Origin: Bacillota bacterium
Lineage (GTDB): Bacteria > Bacillota > Clostridia > Christensenellales > CAG-138
Direction: 5' to 3'
Length of the DNA: 17,218 bases
Assembly: GCA_023393045.1 (NCBI GenBank)
Contig: JAEWMV010000122.1
Location: forward strand, 1-17,218
Positions 7,118 to 14,474 of this stretch are shown piece by piece. The position numbers and the translations under genes were made by a program. Position 1 is the first letter of the stretch; each line of letters begins with the position of its first letter. The notes beneath the pieces are model-generated. The model did no database searches, was not told the DNA's origin, and was given only the letters and a program-made list of their open reading frames with translations.

Positions 7118-7157
7118 GTCTGCGGCATGGATACAATTTCGCGATGGAGGCAATCGA

Positions 7158-8237
7158 ATGGAAGAACTGAAAAAGACCCCTCTGTACAACACGCATATCT
7201 CCCTTGGCGGGCGCATGGTGGACTTCGGAGGCTGGGCGCTGCCCGTGCAGTACAGCGGCATCGTCGAGGAGCACAGGGCCGTGCGCGGGAAGGCGGGGCT
7301 CTTCGACGTTTCGCATATGGGCGAGGCGCGCGTGACGGGCAAGGACGCCTTTGTTTATCTCCAGAAGCTTTTAACCAACGATCTCACGACCATGACGTCC
7401 GGGCGCTGCCGCTACTCCATGATGTGCTATGAAAACGGCGGCACGGTGGACGACGTGCTGGTCTATAAATACGACGACGAGGATTATCTCCTCGTCATCA
7501 ACGCGGGCAACACCGCAAAGGACATCGACTGGTTTAAAAAGAACGCCTTTGGCGATGTGAAAATCATCGATGAAAGCCCTGCGTGGGCGCAGCTTGCGCT
7601 GCAGGGTCCGTGCTTTATGGATGTGCTTAATAAAGCGGGCGTCGCGGGCGCGCTGCCGGAGAAGAACTACACTTTCGTGCCGGAGACCGTTGTGGCGGGA
7701 ATCCCCTGCATGGTGTCTCGCACGGGCTACACGGGCGAGGACGGTGTGGAGCTCTACTGCAAGCCCGAGGACGCTGAAAAACTGCACGCGGCGCTGCTTG
7801 AGGCGGGTCGCGAGTTCGGCCTCATCCCCTGCGCGCTCGGCGCGCGCGACACGCTGCGCTTTGAGGCGGGCATGCCGCTCTACGGGCATGAGATGAACGA
7901 AACCGTCACGCCGCTTGAGGTTGGCATCGGCTTCGCGGTGAAGCTCAATAAAGAGGATTTTATCGGGAAAACGGCCCTGCTCGCTCCCGTGAAGCGCGCG
8001 CGCATCGGCCTGCGCCTTATCGATCGCGGCATCATGCGTGAGCATTGTGAGGTGTATTGCGAAGGCAAGAATGTCGGCCACACCACCTCCGGCATGCCCG
8101 TGCCCACGCTCGAGGGGAGCTTTGCCATGGCGCTTGTGGATGCGGAATTTGCCGAAAAGGGCGAGTTCGAGGTGGATGTGCGCGGCAGGAAGCTTAAGGC
8201 CGAGCGCGTGGAGATTCCGTTTTATAAAAGAAGCTGA
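7158..8237 (+). CDS. gcvT: Aminomethyltransferase, glycine cleavage T protein
   Basis: A 359-residue enzyme that transfers the methylene group from the lipoyl-bound aminomethyl intermediate on GcvH to tetrahydrofolate, releasing ammonia. The N-terminal folate-binding signatures include TPLYNTHISLGGRMVDFGGW and LFDVSHMGE. GGTVDDVLVYK carries the Asp-Asp pair (98-99) containing the catalytic Asp. RTGYTGEDGVELY and the GCV_T C-terminal barrel motifs (IGKTAL, GHTTSGMPVPTL) follow. The length is typical. The ATG at 7158 has GGAGG 7 nt upstream and begins the conserved N-terminus; a longer frame upstream has no support. It is the first gene of the gcvT-H-PA-PB operon. Confidence 0.97.
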   Translation: MEELKKTPLYNTHISLGGRMVDFGGWALPVQYSGIVEEHRAVRGKAGLFDVSHMGEARVTGKDAFVYLQKLLTNDLTTMTSGRCRYSMMCYENGGTVDDVLVYKYDDEDYLLVINAGNTAKDIDWFKKNAFGDVKIIDESPAWAQLALQGPCFMDVLNKAGVAGALPEKNYTFVPETVVAGIPCMVSRTGYTGEDGVELYCKPEDAEKLHAALLEAGREFGLIPCALGARDTLRFEAGMPLYGHEMNETVTPLEVGIGFAVKLNKEDFIGKTALLAPVKRARIGLRLIDRGIMREHCEVYCEGKNVGHTTSGMPVPTLEGSFAMALVDAEFAEKGEFEVDVRGRKLKAERVEIPFYKRS

Positions 8238-8278
8238 AAGCGTAAAATACAAACATTTAGAACCAGGAGGACAATTGC

Positions 8279-8656
8279 ATGACACCCAAGGACCGTAAAT
8301 ACACCCGCGACCATGAGTGGATACTCGTCGAGGGCAAAAACGCCCGCATCGGCATCAGCGACCACGCGCAGGACGCGCTGGGCGACATCGTGTTCGTCGA
8401 GCTTCCCCCCGTGGGAGACAGCTTCAACCCCGGCGATTCCTTTGCCGTCGTAGAGAGCGTGAAGGCCGCGAGCGAAATCTACACGCCCGTGGGCGGCAAG
8501 GTGGTCGAGGTGAACGAGGCGCTCGAGGCGCAGCCGGAGCTGATCAATTCCGACCCCTATGGCGCGTTCATCGCCGTGATTGAAGTGAGCGCGCTCGACG
8601 AGGCCGCCCTGCTGAGCGCGGAAGAATACGACGCCTTCGTGGCCTCGGAGGGTTAA
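8279..8656 (+). CDS. gcvH: Glycine cleavage system H protein (lipoyl carrier)
   Basis: A 125-residue lipoyl-carrier protein that shuttles the aminomethyl group from the P protein to the T protein. The signature runs from KYTRDHEWI through GISDHAQDALGDIVFVELP to the lipoylation motif VVESVKAASEIYTPV, with the modified lysine at Lys62. It is followed by GGKVVEVNEAL and SDPYGAFIAV. Length and motif order are standard. The start is preceded by AGGAGG with an 8-nt gap. It lies 41 nt after gcvT and 6 nt before gcvPA. Lipoate attachment must come from a gene outside this window. Confidence 0.97.
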   Translation: MTPKDRKYTRDHEWILVEGKNARIGISDHAQDALGDIVFVELPPVGDSFNPGDSFAVVESVKAASEIYTPVGGKVVEVNEALEAQPELINSDPYGAFIAVIEVSALDEAALLSAEEYDAFVASEG

Positions 8657-8662
8657 ACCCAA

Positions 8663-10003
8663 ATGAGAAGCTACGTCCCCAATACGGCGGCGGAGCGCGA
8701 GGAAATGCTCAAAGCTATCGGCCTTGCAAGCATGGACGCGCTTTATGCCGACATCCCCGAGGCCGTGCGATTAAACCGCGCGCTGGAATTGCCGCGCGGT
8801 ATGAGCGAGGTTGAGGTGCGCCGCGTTTTTGCCTCCCTCGCCGCGCGCAACAGGACGGACCTCGCCATATTCCGCGGCGCGGGCGCGTACCATCATTACA
8901 TCCCCGCCGCGGTGCCCCAGCTTGCCATGCGAAGCGAGTTCTACACGGCCTACACCCCCTATCAGGCGGAGATGAGCCAGGGCATGCTGCAGGCGATATT
9001 CGAGTTCCAAACGCTTATATGCCAGCTGACCGGGCTTGACGCCGCCAACGCTTCCGTCTACGACGGGGCCGCCGCCGCCGCCGAGGCCATGAACATGCTC
9101 ACCGCGGCAAAGCGCAAAAACAAGGTTTTATACAGCGCGGGGCTCAGCCCGAATGTGATTGCGGTGCTCAAAACCTACGCGCGTTTTTCCAAGACAGAGC
9201 TTGTGGAAATCCCGCTCGATAAAAACGGCGCGAGCGACATAAACGCACTCGCGCAGGCGGGCGCGAATGCTGCGGGCTTCATCGCCGCGCAGCCCAACTT
9301 CTACGGCTGCCTCGAGGATACGAAGGCGCTCGCCGAGGCGACGCACGCCTTTGGCGGCCTGTTTGCGAGCTATGTTTACCCGCACGCGCTGGGCGTGCTC
9401 GCCCGCCCGGGCGAGCTTGGCGCGGACATCGCCGTGGGGGACGGGCAGTCCTTAGGCCTCCCGCTCGCCTTCGGCGGCCCGTACGTGGGCTTTATGGCGG
9501 CAACCTCTAAACTCATGCGCAACCTGCCCGGCCGCATCGTGGGAGAAACCGCGGACGCCGAGGGCAACCGCGCCTTTGTTCTGACCCTGCAGGCGCGCGA
9601 GCAGCATATACGCCGCGAAAAGGCCAGCTCCAACATCTGCTCCAACCAGATGCTCTGCGCCGTGATGGCGAGCATTTACCTCTCCCTCATGGGGCCGGAG
9701 GGCCTGAAGCAGGCGGCCAATCAGTCCATGCAAAAGGCGCATTACCTCGCCGAGGGCATGGGCCACATCAAAGGCGTGCGCCTGCGCTACCCGAACACGC
9801 CCTTCTTCAACGAATTCACGGTGGATTACGATAAGGACGCCTCGCTCGTGGGCGCGGTATTGAAGGACCGCGGCATCATGGGCGGCGTGCGGCTCAACCG
9901 CCTCGTGCCAAACGACCCCGGCGCGCTCTGGTGCGCCACGGAAGAGAACGCGCGCGAGGAGATCGACGCGGTATTGGCCGCGCTTGAGGAGGTGTTCAAA
10001 TGA
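8663..10003 (+). CDS. gcvPA: Glycine dehydrogenase (decarboxylating), subunit 1
   Basis: A 446-residue alpha subunit of the two-subunit P protein, which decarboxylates glycine and loads the aminomethyl group onto GcvH. The sequence matches the GcvP N-terminal half: MRSYVPNTAAEREEML, FRGAGAYHHYIPAAVPQL, EFYTAYTPYQAEMSQGMLQ, FEFQTLICQLTGLDAANASV, QSLGLPLAFGGPYVGFMA, and the QAREQHIRREKASSNICSNQ segment. The length is typical for the bacterial alpha subunit. GGAGGG near the end of gcvH, 10 nt upstream, serves as ribosome binding site. The stop overlaps the gcvPB start by 4 nt (ATGA), consistent with 1:1 synthesis of the two subunits. Confidence 0.97.
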   Translation: MRSYVPNTAAEREEMLKAIGLASMDALYADIPEAVRLNRALELPRGMSEVEVRRVFASLAARNRTDLAIFRGAGAYHHYIPAAVPQLAMRSEFYTAYTPYQAEMSQGMLQAIFEFQTLICQLTGLDAANASVYDGAAAAAEAMNMLTAAKRKNKVLYSAGLSPNVIAVLKTYARFSKTELVEIPLDKNGASDINALAQAGANAAGFIAAQPNFYGCLEDTKALAEATHAFGGLFASYVYPHALGVLARPGELGADIAVGDGQSLGLPLAFGGPYVGFMAATSKLMRNLPGRIVGETADAEGNRAFVLTLQAREQHIRREKASSNICSNQMLCAVMASIYLSLMGPEGLKQAANQSMQKAHYLAEGMGHIKGVRLRYPNTPFFNEFTVDYDKDASLVGAVLKDRGIMGGVRLNRLVPNDPGALWCATEENAREEIDAVLAALEEVFK

Positions 10004-11451
10004 GCCGCTCATCCTATCCGCTGATATTCGAACGCAGCAAGCCGGGAAGGCTTGGCTTCGACCTGCCGGCGCTGGACGTGCCGGAGATCGACGCGCTCAT
10101 CCCCGAGGAATACGCCGCGAAGGCCGCGCTCCCACTGCCGGAAGTGGCCGAGATTGACGTCGTGCGCCATTACACCAACCTTTCGCGCAGGAACTTCGGC
10201 GTGGACAACGGCTTCTATCCATTGGGAAGCTGCACGATGAAGTACAATCCCAAAATCAACGAGGAAGTGGCGACCCTTTTCGACGGCCTGCATCCTCTTG
10301 CCGACGAGGACTGCGCCATGGGTGCGCTGCGTCTGATGGCGGAGCTTGAGCGCGCGCTGTGCGCGATCACGGGCTTTGACAAGTTCACCCTCCAGCCCGC
10401 AGCGGGCGCGCACGGGGAACTCACTGGCCTCATGCTCATCAAGGCCTACCACGACATGCGGCAGGATGCGCGCCGCAGCGTCATCCTCATACCCGACGCG
10501 GCGCACGGCACCAACCCCGCCTCCGCCGTGATGGCGGGCTTTGAAACGCGGGAGCTCGCAAGCGCGCCGGACGGCGGCATCGACCTCGACGCGCTAAGAG
10601 AGGCCTGCGGGCCGGACACCGCGGGATTGATGCTCACTAACCCCTCCACGCTGGGTCTTTTTGAAAAGAACATCGAGCAAGTGGCGGCAATCGTCCACGA
10701 GGCGGGCGGTCTGCTCTATTACGACGGGGCGAACCTCAACGCCGTCATGGGTACGGCGCGACCTGCGGACATGGGCTTTGACGTGATGCACATCAATCTG
10801 CACAAAACATTCTCCACCCCACACGGCGGCGGCGGCCCCGGCAGCGGCCCCGTGGGCGTGAAGGCGGAGCTCATCCCCTACCTGCCCGCCCCCGTCATCA
10901 TGATGGGCGGCGGCGGCACGGCCGCGCTCGATTTCGATCGGCCGCTCTCCATCGGCAAGGTGCTGGGCTTCTACGGCAACTTCTCCGTGATGGCCAAGGC
11001 CTACGCCTACATATTGAGCCTCGGCGCGGAAGGCCTGAAGGAAGCAAGCGAGAACGCCGTTTTGAACGCCAACTATGTGATGAACGCCTTGAAGGACGTT
11101 TACGCCGTGCCGCACGATAGGATTTGCATGCACGAGTGCGTGCTCGCGCCCACCGAGAAGATGATTGAAAACGGCGTGCACACCACGGACATTGCAAAGA
11201 CGCTCATCGACTACGGCTATCACCCGCCGACCATTTACTTCCCGCTCATCGTCCACGAGGCCATTATGATCGAGCCTACCGAGAGCGAGAGCCGCGAGAC
11301 GCTCGACGGTTTCATCGCCGTCATGCGCGAAATTGCAAGGCTCGCCCTTGAGGAGCCGGAACGCCTCCATGCCTCCCCCGCGACCACGCCCGTGGGCAGG
11401 CCCGACGAGGTGCAGGCGGCGCGGAAACCCGTGGTCAGGTTCTGCGAGTAA
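10000..11451 (+). CDS. gcvPB: Glycine dehydrogenase (decarboxylating), subunit 2
   Basis: A 483-residue beta subunit that carries the pyridoxal phosphate. The Schiff-base lysine is Lys269 in HINLHKTFSTPHGGGGPGSG. Other family markers are YPLGSCTMKYNPKINEE, LQPAAGAHGELTGLM, IPDAAHGTNPASA, LTNPSTLGLFE, and the C-terminal PTIYFPLIVHEAIMIEPTES. The length is standard. It starts inside the gcvPA stop (ATGA overlap) with AGGAGG a few bases upstream. It is the last gene of the operon and is followed by a strong terminator at 11473-11504. The L protein (dihydrolipoyl dehydrogenase) is not in this operon. Confidence 0.97.
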   Translation: MSRSSYPLIFERSKPGRLGFDLPALDVPEIDALIPEEYAAKAALPLPEVAEIDVVRHYTNLSRRNFGVDNGFYPLGSCTMKYNPKINEEVATLFDGLHPLADEDCAMGALRLMAELERALCAITGFDKFTLQPAAGAHGELTGLMLIKAYHDMRQDARRSVILIPDAAHGTNPASAVMAGFETRELASAPDGGIDLDALREACGPDTAGLMLTNPSTLGLFEKNIEQVAAIVHEAGGLLYYDGANLNAVMGTARPADMGFDVMHINLHKTFSTPHGGGGPGSGPVGVKAELIPYLPAPVIMMGGGGTAALDFDRPLSIGKVLGFYGNFSVMAKAYAYILSLGAEGLKEASENAVLNANYVMNALKDVYAVPHDRICMHECVLAPTEKMIENGVHTTDIAKTLIDYGYHPPTIYFPLIVHEAIMIEPTESESRETLDGFIAVMREIARLALEEPERLHASPATTPVGRPDEVQAARKPVVRFCE

Positions 11452-11472
11452 CAATCAACCGCTTTGTCGTAA

Positions 11473-11504
11473 ATCGGCTTCCGATTCCTGGGAGCCGATT
11501 TTTT
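11473..11504 (+). terminator. Rho-independent terminator of the gcv operon
   Basis: ATCGGCTTCC (11473-11482) pairs with GGGAGCCGAT (11490-11499), with a single G-T wobble, around a 7-nt loop, and is followed by a run of six T. It begins 22 nt after the gcvPB stop. Confidence 0.9.
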
Positions 11505-11511
11505 CGTTGGG

Positions 11512-11567
11512 ATAATTGATAATTGACAATCGGGGAACGCCCGCTGCGGCGGGAGATTTCATTTTTA
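11512..11567 (+). repeat. AATTGACAATC-hairpin repeat, copy B
   Basis: TAATTGATAATTGACAATCG is followed, after seven bases, by the hairpin CCCGC-TGCG-GCGGG (11540-11553) and a T-rich tract. AATTGACAATCG and CCCGCTGCGGCGGG are identical to the words of copy A at 3241-3272. The hairpin could serve as a second, backup terminator behind gcvPB. It directly precedes the left end of the insertion sequence. Confidence 0.7.
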
Positions 11568-11663
11568 TATTGTAGGGACGGCTGATATGTATAGTGCAAT
11601 AAGATGGTTCACAGATTCGCGATAAAATGAGAGGCAAGAACGGCCTTGAAAGAGGGGACGAAG

Positions 11664-12806
11664 ATGCCTTGGAAAGAGCGAACTGTGGAAAAACTGCGGG
11701 AAGAGTTAGTGGAAGCGGCGAAAGGCTGTACGAATTTGAGCCGGCGGTGCCGCGCGTACAACATCAGCCGGCCGACGGCGTGCAAATGGCTGGAGCGGAG
11801 CGCGCGGGGAGAACCGCTTTGCGACAGAAGCCACATACCGCATAGCGTACCCAACAAAACGAGTGAAGAGGTGGAGCGGGCAGTCCTGAAGATTCGCAGT
11901 GAAAACCCCGGCTGGAGAGGAAAAACGATTCGCAAGGTTTTGCTCAACGGCGGCCTGGAGGAACTGCCCGGCAGCAGGACATGCAGCAATATCCTGAAGC
12001 GCAACGGTTGTGTGTCCGAAGAGGAATCACAAAAGAGAAAGGCGTATATACGCTTTGAGAAAGAATTCTGCAACGAGATGTGGCAGACGGATTTCAAGGG
12101 GGATTTCAGGCTGGGTGATGGCAGCCGGTGTTATCCCCTGACTGTGATTGACAGCCACTCCCGTTATTCGATTCTGATCGAAGCAAAGCCGAACACGCTG
12201 GGCGTTAAGGACAGCTTCATACGGGCATTTAAGAGCTTGGGGATGCCCGGAAGCCTTTTGTCGGGCCACGGCCCGCAGTTCGCAGGGTTCGGGGGAGGCT
12301 GCAACGAATTTGAAAAATGGCTGATGGAACACGATATACTTCCCATCCACAGACGAGCTTACCATCCGCAAACGCAAGGCAAGATCGAGCGGTTTCATCG
12401 GGCGATGAAGGATGCGCTGCTCAAGCACAGAGCTTTTTCCAACCTGCGGGAAGCGGATGAAGCGCTGCAAAGCTGGCGGGAAAAGTATAATACCATCCGT
12501 CCCCACGGCGCGCTTGGAATGCTCTGCCCGAACGAGGTCTACGAACCCAGCAAGCGCAGCTTCACTGAAAAAGCTCCTGTGTACGAATACAGCGGAGCCT
12601 ATCATGTGATCAAGGCCAACAGTTGGGGATATGTGCGGCTGGCCGGGTTTCAGACGTTTCTGAGTGAATCCATGCGCAACGAGTATGTCGAGTTCAGGCC
12701 ATGTGCCCAAGAGGATCGCTTTCTGGTCTGCTTGCGCAACTTCGCAATCGCACACTTTGACGCCAATACCGGAAAGCTCCTCAGACGGTCTGCTTTCAGG
12801 CTGTGA
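11664..12806 (+). CDS. IS481-family transposase with a substituted catalytic residue
   Basis: A 380-residue DDE-type transposase. The ATG at 11664 gives the family-typical N-terminus MPWKERTVEKLREELV and has a GAGGGG site upstream; a TTG six codons earlier is less likely. An N-terminal helix-turn-helix region (SRRCRAYNISRPTACKW) precedes the rve integrase core and a C-terminal IS481 tail (FLSESMRNEYVEFRP). The first catalytic Asp is Asp143 (WQTDFKG) and the catalytic Glu is Glu242 (HPQTQGKIERFHR). At the expected second Asp the sequence reads LLSGHGPQF, with Gly201 (codon GGC, 12264-12266), where relatives have SDHG or DNG. A single A-to-G change would produce this. The frame is otherwise intact, so the protein is probably made but catalytically dead. 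Confidence 0.92.
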   Translation: MPWKERTVEKLREELVEAAKGCTNLSRRCRAYNISRPTACKWLERSARGEPLCDRSHIPHSVPNKTSEEVERAVLKIRSENPGWRGKTIRKVLLNGGLEELPGSRTCSNILKRNGCVSEEESQKRKAYIRFEKEFCNEMWQTDFKGDFRLGDGSRCYPLTVIDSHSRYSILIEAKPNTLGVKDSFIRAFKSLGMPGSLLSGHGPQFAGFGGGCNEFEKWLMEHDILPIHRRAYHPQTQGKIERFHRAMKDALLKHRAFSNLREADEALQSWREKYNTIRPHGALGMLCPNEVYEPSKRSFTEKAPVYEYSGAYHVIKANSWGYVRLAGFQTFLSESMRNEYVEFRPCAQEDRFLVCLRNFAIAHFDANTGKLLRRSAFRL

Positions 12807-12808
12807 TA

Positions 12809-12844
12809 TGTAAACAATCCTCTTGCTCTCCTGTAAACAATCCT
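12809..12844. repeat. Direct repeat of TGTAAACAATCCT at the IS right end
   Basis: The 13-base word TGTAAACAATCCT occurs at 12809-12821 and again at 12832-12844, just inside the right inverted repeat. A single diverged relative (complement of GATGGTTCACA, 11603-11613) lies inside the left end. Such subterminal repeats may be transposase binding sites; this is inference. Confidence 0.6.
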
Positions 12845-12888
12845 TGCGCTTGACATATTATCCGCCCCTACGGGTTTGGCATACGCAG

Positions 12889-12914
12889 AAAACGCCCGCG
12901 CAAGCGGGCGTTTT
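12889..12914 (-). terminator. Terminator of the marR-degV operon (symmetrical, possibly bidirectional)
   Basis: AAAACGCCCGC (12889-12899), loop GCAA and GCGGGCGTTTT (12904-12914) form a perfect 11-bp stem, with A/T ends giving a short U-run on either strand. It lies 18 nt after the degV stop on the minus strand and faces the insertion sequence on the plus strand. Confidence 0.85.
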
Positions 12915-12931
12915 GGAATAATGGTATTGGA

Positions 12932-13753
12932 TTATTTCTCGAAATACGAAATGATGATGGTGCCGGGGCCGGCGTGCGTCCCCACGACGCTGCCTATCGC
13001 GCTCACGGGGCCCGTGAGGCCCAGCGTCTGCATGAAACTTTGAAGCCTTGCTTCCCCGCCCGCGGCGCATGCGAAGGCGACGGGCATGGATGTGTCGATG
13101 GGGTATTTTTCAAACACCAGCGCGCGTATTTTTTCAAACGCGTCCTTCTCGCCGCGCGCCTTCAAAACGGGCTTCACCTCGCCCTCGCTTATCATGAGCA
13201 CGGGCTTGATGTTGAGCATGCCGCCCACGTAGCCGGAAACCTTGCCGAGGCGTCCTCCGCGCACGAGGTAGGTGAGCGTTTCCGTCACGCCGATGAGGCG
13301 GGATTTTTCGGCGAGCGCCTCAAGCGCGTCCGCGATGCGCGCCGCGCCCAATCCCGCGCGGTTGAGTTCCGCTGCGCGCTGCACGAGAAGTCCCAGCGCG
13401 GCGCACACGCTCCCTGAATCCACGATGTAGATGTCCGTGCGGCCGAGCGTTTCTTTCGCGATGACGGCGGACTGGTACGTTCCGCTGAGCTTCTGCGAGA
13501 GGGTGACGACTACGATTTCCTCATCGGGATGCTCGTCGAACGCCGCGATGAAATCGTCCGGGTTTAAAAGGGAGGTCGTGGGCGTCTCCCTGGCGGCGAC
13601 GAGCTTTTCATAGAAGCCCTCGCTGGTGATCTCCCGCTTGTCGAGGTAGGATTCCTCCCCAAAATTGACGCGGAGACTGAGCATGGTGACACCAAGCGCC
13701 TCCACCTGCGCGAGCGTGAGGTCGCTCGTGCTGTCCGTTATGATTGCTGCCAT
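12932..13753 (-). CDS. DegV family protein (FakB-like fatty-acid-binding protein)
   Basis: A 273-residue cytoplasmic protein. DegV/FakB proteins bind a fatty acid and present it to the kinase FakA, which makes acyl phosphate for phospholipid synthesis. Family marks are visible: IITDSTSDL at the N-terminus, ETPTTSLLNPDDF (56-68), LSQKLSGTYQSA (85-96), YIVDSGSVCAALG, LTYLVRGGRLGKVSGYVG, IKPVLMISEGEV, and IGSVVGTHAGPGT near the C-terminus. The length is typical. The start is 7 nt after the marR-like gene, and its AGGAG ribosome binding site overlaps that gene's TAA stop, so the two form an operon. FakA is not in the window. The chain-length preference cannot be read from sequence. Confidence 0.93.
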   Translation of the reverse strand: MAAIITDSTSDLTLAQVEALGVTMLSLRVNFGEESYLDKREITSEGFYEKLVAARETPTTSLLNPDDFIAAFDEHPDEEIVVVTLSQKLSGTYQSAVIAKETLGRTDIYIVDSGSVCAALGLLVQRAAELNRAGLGAARIADALEALAEKSRLIGVTETLTYLVRGGRLGKVSGYVGGMLNIKPVLMISEGEVKPVLKARGEKDAFEKIRALVFEKYPIDTSMPVAFACAAGGEARLQSFMQTLGLTGPVSAIGSVVGTHAGPGTIIISYFEK

Positions 13754-13760
13754 AATGTTC

Positions 13761-14234
13761 TTACTCCTGTTGTTCCTTCATCAGATTTTCAAAGAAACCG
13801 TCGAGCTCTTCGACGGACGCCGTAAGCGCGGCAAGGGAAGCGTCGTCGAGCGCGTCCATGATGCGCCCGATCATCATCCTGTGGAATTCCTCGTGAACGG
13901 CAAGCGCCGCCTCGCCGCTTTCGGTTGGATAAATATACACGATGCGGCGGTCCTGCGCGTCCCCCCCGCGGGTGAGATAGCCCTTTTTCACGAGCACGTT
14001 CACGGCGGTGGTGAGCGCCCCCACGGAGATGCCCATCTTCGCCGCAATCTGGCTCATGGTGTTGAGCCGCTGCCTGTTCAACTCGTCCGCGGCCTCTATG
14101 ACGTGCAGCTCCTTGACGGAAAGCCCCTTCACGCCCGCCGCGCGTATGCCGCGCTCCTCCCAGGCGAGTATGCGGTTGAAGGTGCGCACGAAGAAACGGT
14201 TGAGCGTTTCAAAGCTCTCGTCGCGCAAGGCCAT
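13761..14234 (-). CDS. MarR family transcriptional regulator, FabT-like
   Basis: A 157-residue winged helix-turn-helix repressor-type protein. The N-terminal dimerisation helix has FNRILAWEERGI; GLSVKELHVIEAA leads into the HTH (SQIAAKMGISVGALTTAVNVLVKKGYL, residues 61-87); the wing has the MarR DRR motif (95-97); and C-terminal dimer helices contain HEEFHRMMIGRIMDAL. The phrases IEE, LS-KE-HVIE, TTAVNxLVKKGY and FHxxM resemble FabT, the acyl-ACP-responsive repressor of fatty-acid synthesis in Bacillota. I make this subgroup call from memory of the family. The start at 14234 has AAGGAG 8 nt upstream. Cotranscription with a FakB-like gene supports a role in lipid metabolism. Confidence 0.88.
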   Translation of the reverse strand: MALRDESFETLNRFFVRTFNRILAWEERGIRAAGVKGLSVKELHVIEAADELNRQRLNTMSQIAAKMGISVGALTTAVNVLVKKGYLTRGGDAQDRRIVYIYPTESGEAALAVHEEFHRMMIGRIMDALDDASLAALTASVEELDGFFENLMKEQQE

Positions 14235-14260
14235 AGCATCAACTCCTTTTAATATAAAAT

Positions 14261-14277
14261 ATTTTGAATATGAAAGG
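14261..14277. promoter_or_regulatory. Candidate FabT-like operator at the marR-degV promoter
   Basis: ATTTTGAATATGAAAGG contains TTTGA-ATA-TGAAA, one base away from the inverted repeat TTTGA-N3-TCAAA that I recall for FabT boxes. It adjoins the -10 and covers the predicted transcription start (about 14271), as expected for autorepression. Next to it is a perfect palindrome, AAAATATTTT (14256-14265). Both are AT-rich, so chance matches are possible. Confidence 0.4.
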
Positions 14278-14306
14278 ATATTACCACGGACATGTAGGAA
14301 TGTCAA
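14278..14306 (-). promoter_or_regulatory. Promoter of the marR-degV operon
   Basis: On the minus strand, a perfect TTGACA (14306-14301) is followed by 17 nt and TAATAT (14283-14278). The predicted start is about 14271, leaving a 37-nt leader to the ATG at 14234. Confidence 0.8.
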
Positions 14307-14334
14307 TTGGCATGTTTTTGCGCCCTCCTGACGC

Positions 14335-14416
14335 GTTGGGGTCAGTTCTGTTTGTTCGCAACAGCGCATGCGCGCTTTACGGGTGGAAAATCGTCGAACA
14401 AGCAGAACCGTCCCCG
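14335..14416. repeat. REP/MITE-like inverted-repeat element, copy 2
   Basis: The left arm, GTTGGGGTCAGTTCTGTTTG then TTCG (14335-14358), and the right arm, CGAACAAGCAGAACCGTCCC then CG (14395-14416), are near reverse complements. The left arm differs from copy 1 (3112-3135) at one of 24 positions. The centre holds a small AGCGC-ATGC-GCGCT stem. The element lies between the divergent marR and alr promoters and encodes nothing. The whole 320-nt gap between marR and alr holds the candidate operator, the marR promoter, this repeat and the alr promoter, and no gene. Confidence 0.75.
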
Positions 14417-14474
14417 TCAATGCTTAAAGCCGCGGTTGTGCTTGTTTACATGTAACCAAATCCCTCCCGCGTCA

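Larger units (their letters stand above)
11571..12872 (+). mobile_element. IS481-family insertion sequence, probably inactive
   Basis: The left end (TGTAGGGACGGCTGATATGT, from 11571) and the reverse complement of the right end (CGTAGGGGCGGATAATATGT, from 12872) form imperfect terminal inverted repeats: about 23 of 32 bases match without gaps. The size of about 1.3 kb and the single DDE transposase fit IS481. Ends beginning TGT are usual for this group. I see no flanking target-site duplication. The element sits in the convergent gap between the gcv and degV terminators. The borders rest on the inverted repeat and may be off by a few bases. Confidence 0.75.

Noticed and set aside
6961..7157. 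Glycine riboswitch before gcvT
   Set aside because: No conserved glycine-aptamer cores seen, and the promoter leaves only about 34 nt of leader.
7371..8285. Minus-strand 304-codon frame opposite gcvT
   Set aside because: Antisense shadow of gcvT: His/Arg-rich translation without recognisable motifs.
10594..11454. Minus-strand 286-codon frame opposite gcvPB
   Set aside because: Antisense shadow of a clearly conserved gene; no start signals and no motifs.
11560..12885. Target-site duplication flanking the IS
   Set aside because: The bases next to 11571 (TATAT) and 12872 (GGTTT) do not match; no convincing duplication within a few bases of either border.
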